A stretch of 34,339 bases of DNA. Source: Bacteroidales bacterium. Its GTDB lineage: Bacteria; Bacteroidota; Bacteroidia; Bacteroidales; VadinHA17. The DNA is taken from assembly GCA_021163295.1 (NCBI GenBank), contig JAGGXD010000125.1:1-34339 (forward strand), read 5' to 3'. The notes beneath the pieces are model-generated. The model did not search any database. It saw nothing but the letters and a program-made list of their open reading frames with translations, and was not told the DNA's origin. Shown here one piece after another: positions 31,752 through 34,339 of this stretch. Both the position numbers and the translations under genes were made by a program. The first letter of the stretch is position 1; each line of letters begins with the position of its first letter.

Positions 31752-33176
31752 CTACTCACCTTTCCCCTTTACAAGCAACCTTGGTTCCATCATTTCAAAC
31801 ATAGAATACTTAACACCTTCTCTTCCAAGACCAGAATTTTTCACACCACCATATGGCATATGATCAACACGAAAAGTTGGTACGTCATTAAGTATTACGC
31901 CACCGGTTTCTATGTCATTAAATGCCATATCCATTTCATTTAACGCATTTGTAAATACACCTGCCTGTAAACCATATTTCGAATTATTCACAGCATTTAC
32001 CGCTTCATTAAAACTTTTAAACTTCTCGAGTGTTATCACCGGTCCAAATATTTCAAAAGAACAGACTTTCATCTCAGGTCGTGTACTTGTCAAAACTGTT
32101 GGTTCAAAAAAGGACTCTTTTCTCGCACCACCACACAGAATTTCAGCGCCATTTTCAACAGCTTCTTTTACCCAATCATCAACCCTTTCTGCATTTTCTT
32201 CATCTATCATCACTGATATTTCGGTCTCCTGATTAAGCGGATCTCCTGTCTTCAGTCCCTTTACTTTTCTAAGAAACTTCAATTTAAACTCCTCGAAAAC
32301 ACAGTCATGAACAAATATTCGCTGTACATGAATGCAAACCTGCCCTGAATATGCAAAGGATCCCACCAGACATTTTTCAACTGCCAGGTCAATATTTGCT
32401 GATGCAGAAATTATCACTCCGGCATTTCCACCAAGCTCAAGCAAAACTTTCTTTTTCCCTGCACCCTGTTTCATTTTCCATCCTACAGCAGGCGAACCGG
32501 TAAAACTCAACAACTTAAACCGCTCATCTGTAACAAGTTGATTGCCAGCTTTCCTGTCCATTGGCAAGATGGACAGAGCACCTTTTGGAAGGGAAGTTTT
32601 ATCAATAATCTTTGCCAGTTCCAATACTGATAATGGAGTTGACCTTGCAGGCTTTAGAATAATTGTATTACCCGATGCTATTGCCGGAGCAATTTTATGA
32701 ACTGCCAGGTTTAACGGGAAATTAAAAGGAGATATTCCAGCAACCATTCCAACAGGGAAATATTTGATCCACCCCTCTTTACCTTCACCTTTAGGGGTCC
32801 AGTCAATTGAGATATACCCACCCGGCAGCCTTTTACTTTCCTCGGCTGCAATAAGGAAAGTCTGTGAAGCACGATCAACCTCACCCAGCGCATATCTTAT
32901 TGGTTTCCCTGACTCTCTTACCAGCACATTAGCCAGATCTTCCCTTCTCTCGTTGATCGTATCCGATATCTGCCTGAGTATTTCATATCGCCTGTAAGAT
33001 GGCAGGTTTTGCATTTCTTCTTTAACCGATTCAGCTCCTGATATGGCTTTTTCCAACTCATCCGCACCGGCAAGATATGTTTTCGCAAATACCTTTTTAC
33101 TATAAGGGTTTGTGACTTCTAAGACAGTTTGTGTAGTTGCAAACCTTCCGCCAATATATATTTTATATCCTATCAT
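31752..33176 (-). CDS. NAD(P)-dependent aldehyde dehydrogenase
   Basis: A 474-residue aldehyde dehydrogenase superfamily enzyme. Catalytic and cofactor residues are Asn152 and Lys175 (SPFNFPLN, ILKPARSTP), Glu247 in LELGG, and the nucleophile Cys281 in GQVCIHVQRI. The late EIFGPVITLEKF and PYGGVKNSGLGREGVKYSM are standard. It resembles the lactaldehyde / non-phosphorylating glyceraldehyde-3-phosphate dehydrogenase group, which use small or phosphorylated aldehydes, but the substrate cannot be fixed. It is too short to be a typical pyrroline-5-carboxylate dehydrogenase, so it should not be paired with the proline dehydrogenase at 149. A -7 box is visible upstream. Confidence 0.9.
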   Translation of the reverse strand: MIGYKIYIGGRFATTQTVLEVTNPYSKKVFAKTYLAGADELEKAISGAESVKEEMQNLPSYRRYEILRQISDTINERREDLANVLVRESGKPIRYALGEVDRASQTFLIAAEESKRLPGGYISIDWTPKGEGKEGWIKYFPVGMVAGISPFNFPLNLAVHKIAPAIASGNTIILKPARSTPLSVLELAKIIDKTSLPKGALSILPMDRKAGNQLVTDERFKLLSFTGSPAVGWKMKQGAGKKKVLLELGGNAGVIISASANIDLAVEKCLVGSFAYSGQVCIHVQRIFVHDCVFEEFKLKFLRKVKGLKTGDPLNQETEISVMIDEENAERVDDWVKEAVENGAEILCGGARKESFFEPTVLTSTRPEMKVCSFEIFGPVITLEKFKSFNEAVNAVNNSKYGLQAGVFTNALNEMDMAFNDIETGGVILNDVPTFRVDHMPYGGVKNSGLGREGVKYSMFEMMEPRLLVKGKGE

Positions 33177-33212
33177 AATTTTGAAAATTTATTATATTGC
33201 CTCAAAGCATTA

Positions 33213-33220
33213 CAAATGTA
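33213..33220 (-). promoter_or_regulatory. -7 promoter box for the aldehyde dehydrogenase
   Basis: TACATTTG on the minus strand matches TAnnTTTG exactly. It would give a leader of about 30 nt before the ATG at 33176. No clear -33 box is found at the usual distance. Confidence 0.4.
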
Positions 33221-33299
33221 GCAGGTTATCTTTTAAACCGATTTTTTTTCAGGAATTCTTTTTATTGCTATTCACCGTTTAAATAATTAGAATAAGTTG

Positions 33300-33335
33300 G
33301 TTTGAAGTTTGAGGTTTGAGGTTTGAGGTTTTAAG
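33300..33335. repeat. Tandem repeat of a 7-bp unit
   Basis: GTTTGAA then GTTTGAG three times (33300-33327), then a degenerate fifth unit GTTTTAAG (33328-33335). It sits in the gap upstream of the aldehyde dehydrogenase. Confidence 0.8.
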
Positions 33336-33679
33336 TTATGTGATTCAAGATTGAGCACTCTCCGAATAAAGTATAAAAAAGTGGAGTATCTTATTGATTT
33401 GATGCACCATTTTTAGTTAGAGATTGAAAAACAGCTGATGGAGTCCTGTTTTTTTGATTTTTAACATAAATAGTATAAATTTGAATAAAAAGCAGCAGCC
33501 TGAAAGATTGCTAAATCAAACCTGTATTATGTTAAACAGACTATATCTGTCTTATTATGTATTGGTTAATAAGAATGAAGACCTATGGATAAAGGCAATA
33601 TAACGGTAATAGGGTTGGGTTAGCAAGTAGTTGTGTGGCATGCTGGCTGAATAGAACTAAATAACACTGATCGATTCGA

Positions 33680-33711
33680 TTAGCAAATCTTTAGAATTTT
33701 AATTATTTTTG
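33680..33711 (+). promoter_or_regulatory. Promoter of the toxin-antitoxin operon
   Basis: A perfect -7 box TATTTTTG (33704-33711) lies 20 bp after TTAG (33680-33683), a near-match to the -33 TTTG. The predicted start is about 10 nt before the antitoxin ATG at 33729, so the leader is very short. TA operons are usually self-repressed, and an operator may overlap here. Confidence 0.55.
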
Positions 33712-33728
33712 TATTAAAACACTAAGAT

Positions 33729-33962
33729 ATGAATATTCAAACAGAAAAATTAAGTTTAATTGAATGGATTTCAGGACTTAATGACAAATCAATATTAGAA
33801 AGACTTCGAGAAATCAAGGACGATTATTCAAAATCAAAGGATTGGTGGGACACATTAAAAAAAGAGGAATTGGAATCTATTAATAGAGGGTTAAAAGATT
33901 TTGAAGAAGGTAGAATTCATTCTCACTTTACTGCTCGCAATATTTATGAAAAATACATATAA
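33729..33962 (+). CDS. Antitoxin of a RelE/ParE-type module
   Basis: A 77-residue, mostly alpha-helical acidic protein. The N-terminus LSLIEWISGLNDKSILERLR and the middle DWWDTLKKEELESINRGLKDFEEGR resemble small addiction-module antitoxins found with RelE/ParE toxins in Bacteroidota. The polar C-terminus, ending in FTARNIYEKYI, would be the toxin-binding tail. It overlaps the downstream toxin gene by 17 bp, and antitoxin-first order is standard. No DNA-binding fold is obvious, so the DNA-binding mode is not predicted. The assignment rests mainly on the toxin partner and on general similarity. Confidence 0.8.
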   Translation: MNIQTEKLSLIEWISGLNDKSILERLREIKDDYSKSKDWWDTLKKEELESINRGLKDFEEGRIHSHFTARNIYEKYI

Positions 33963-34251
33963 ACTTATCTGGTCTGACGAAGCACTATTTAACTTAAAAG
34001 GAATAATTGACTATTTAGAAAATCGATGGACAAAAAGAGAAATTAAAAGATTTGCCCTATTACTTGACCGTCAACTTAAACTAATTAATGATAATCCTTT
34101 TTTATTTGCTGAGAGTGATAAATCAAATGGATTAAGAAAATCAGTTCTTTCAAGGCAGACTACAATCTATTACCGAATAGTTGATAATGAGATACATATT
34201 ATGACTTTGTTTGATAATAGGCAAAATCCTAATAAATTGAGAAAGAAATAA
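33946..34251 (+). CDS. RelE/ParE-superfamily toxin
   Basis: A 101-residue toxin with the RelE/ParE fold: YKLIWSDEALFNLKGIIDYLENRW at the N-terminus (strand then helices), NPFLFAESDKSNGLRKSVLSRQTTIYYRIVDNEIHIMTLFDNRQNP at the C-terminus. LRKSVLSRQ, YYRI and LFDNRQNP are the strand and tail motifs of the family. The ATG at 33946 is chosen because MKNTYKLIWSDEA is the natural family start; a longer frame from 33901 would add a hydrophobic tail lying within the antitoxin gene. ParE-type gyrase poisoning or RelE-type mRNA cleavage cannot be told apart here; DNRQNP resembles ParE more (inference). Confidence 0.88.
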   Translation: MKNTYKLIWSDEALFNLKGIIDYLENRWTKREIKRFALLLDRQLKLINDNPFLFAESDKSNGLRKSVLSRQTTIYYRIVDNEIHIMTLFDNRQNPNKLRKK

Positions 34252-34339
34252 CGCACGACCACACAACATTTAGGTATCAAATGACAGTGGGTGCGGGGCA
34301 TCCCACTGCATTTGTGCCACTGTTGAACAAAACCGGAAT
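34252..34339. other. Hairpin-rich segment after the toxin gene
   Basis: The last 88 bp contain three inverted repeats: CATTT/AAATG (34267-34271, 34279-34283), CAGTGGG/CCCACTG (34285-34291, 34302-34308), and ACAGTGG/CCACTGT (34284-34290, 34317-34323). CCACACAAC (34259-34267) is the reverse complement of GTTGTGTGG at 33630-33638. A GTTGAAC core (34322-34328) fits the GTTRRRY pattern of attC sites. The window ends before any further gene. Confidence 0.5.

Larger units (their letters stand above)
33221..33728. other. Gene-free stretch before the toxin-antitoxin pair
   Basis: No gene is recognisable. It contains a 7-bp tandem repeat (33300-33335), a small hairpin ACAGA/TCTGT (33536-33550), an arm of an inverted repeat that recurs after the toxin gene (33630-33638), and the likely promoter at 33680-33711. 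The middle (about 33340-33600) shows no structure I can name and could be decayed sequence. Confidence 0.5.

Noticed and set aside
149-33176. Proline dehydrogenase (149) and aldehyde dehydrogenase (31752) as the two steps of proline breakdown
   Set aside because: They are 31 kb apart, and the aldehyde dehydrogenase is shorter than, and looks different from, pyrroline-5-carboxylate dehydrogenase.
33300-33335. GTTTGAG repeats as a CRISPR array
   Set aside because: Seven-base units in direct contact with no spacers.

Overview
The window is AT-rich chromosomal DNA from a member of the Bacteroidota, probably Bacteroidales or a close relative. The signs are the gene order DUF6089 - uppS - bamA - skp - skp - murI, the neighbouring CBS-nadK and pdxJ genes, the futalosine-type menaquinone genes mqnB and mqnD, the ferredoxin-linked 2-oxoacid oxidoreductase korAB, and several -7 boxes of the Bacteroidota form TAnnTTTG. 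KorAB and the PEP/pyruvate-binding protein suggest an anaerobic or facultative lifestyle (inference). No rRNA, tRNA, CRISPR array, intact insertion sequence or prophage was seen.

Layout. 149-1415: proline dehydrogenase and a small DUF1858 protein (+). 1412-3949: mqnB-mqnD-hldD, a minus-strand run. 4047-5111: a 6-pyruvoyl-tetrahydropterin-synthase-like gene followed by folE (+). 5112-5631: a gene-free stretch built of nested inverted repeats. 5632-6507: fabD (+). 6769-12953: minus-strand carbon and energy block, korA-korB, a terminator, then a 1010-residue PEP/pyruvate-binding protein with receiver-like N-terminal domains. 13250-21744: minus-strand envelope block: CBS protein, nadK, two DUF6089-like outer-membrane proteins, uppS, bamA, two Skp chaperones, a terminator, then murI. 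21826-24302: pdxJ (+), udk (-), manA (+). 24365-27989: engB, prs, rplY/ctc, pth and an S4-domain RNA-binding protein (+), a translation and nucleotide cluster. 28292-33176: a membrane acyltransferase (+), then on minus a lipoprotein M19 dipeptidase, a LysE exporter and an aldehyde dehydrogenase. 33729-34251: a RelE/ParE-type toxin-antitoxin pair in a small accessory-looking segment.

How the genes work together. The envelope block makes the lipid carrier (UppS), the outer-membrane assembly machine (BamA) with its periplasmic chaperones (Skp), and a peptidoglycan precursor (MurI). hldD supplies an LPS-core heptose, fabD starts fatty-acid chains, and the acyltransferase at 28292 probably uses acyl chains for lipids. 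MqnB/MqnD feed menaquinone. prs, udk, nadK and pdxJ supply cofactors and nucleotides.

Most coding content is ordinary housekeeping. The unusual material lies mainly between genes: a 53-bp hairpin element present twice, a nested imperfect palindrome of several hundred bp, a 24-bp perfect palindrome, recurrent degenerate pyrimidine-rich tracts, and inverted repeats flanking the toxin-antitoxin pair. The PEP/pyruvate-binding protein is the most unusual protein. I cannot show a wholly new system from this sequence alone.
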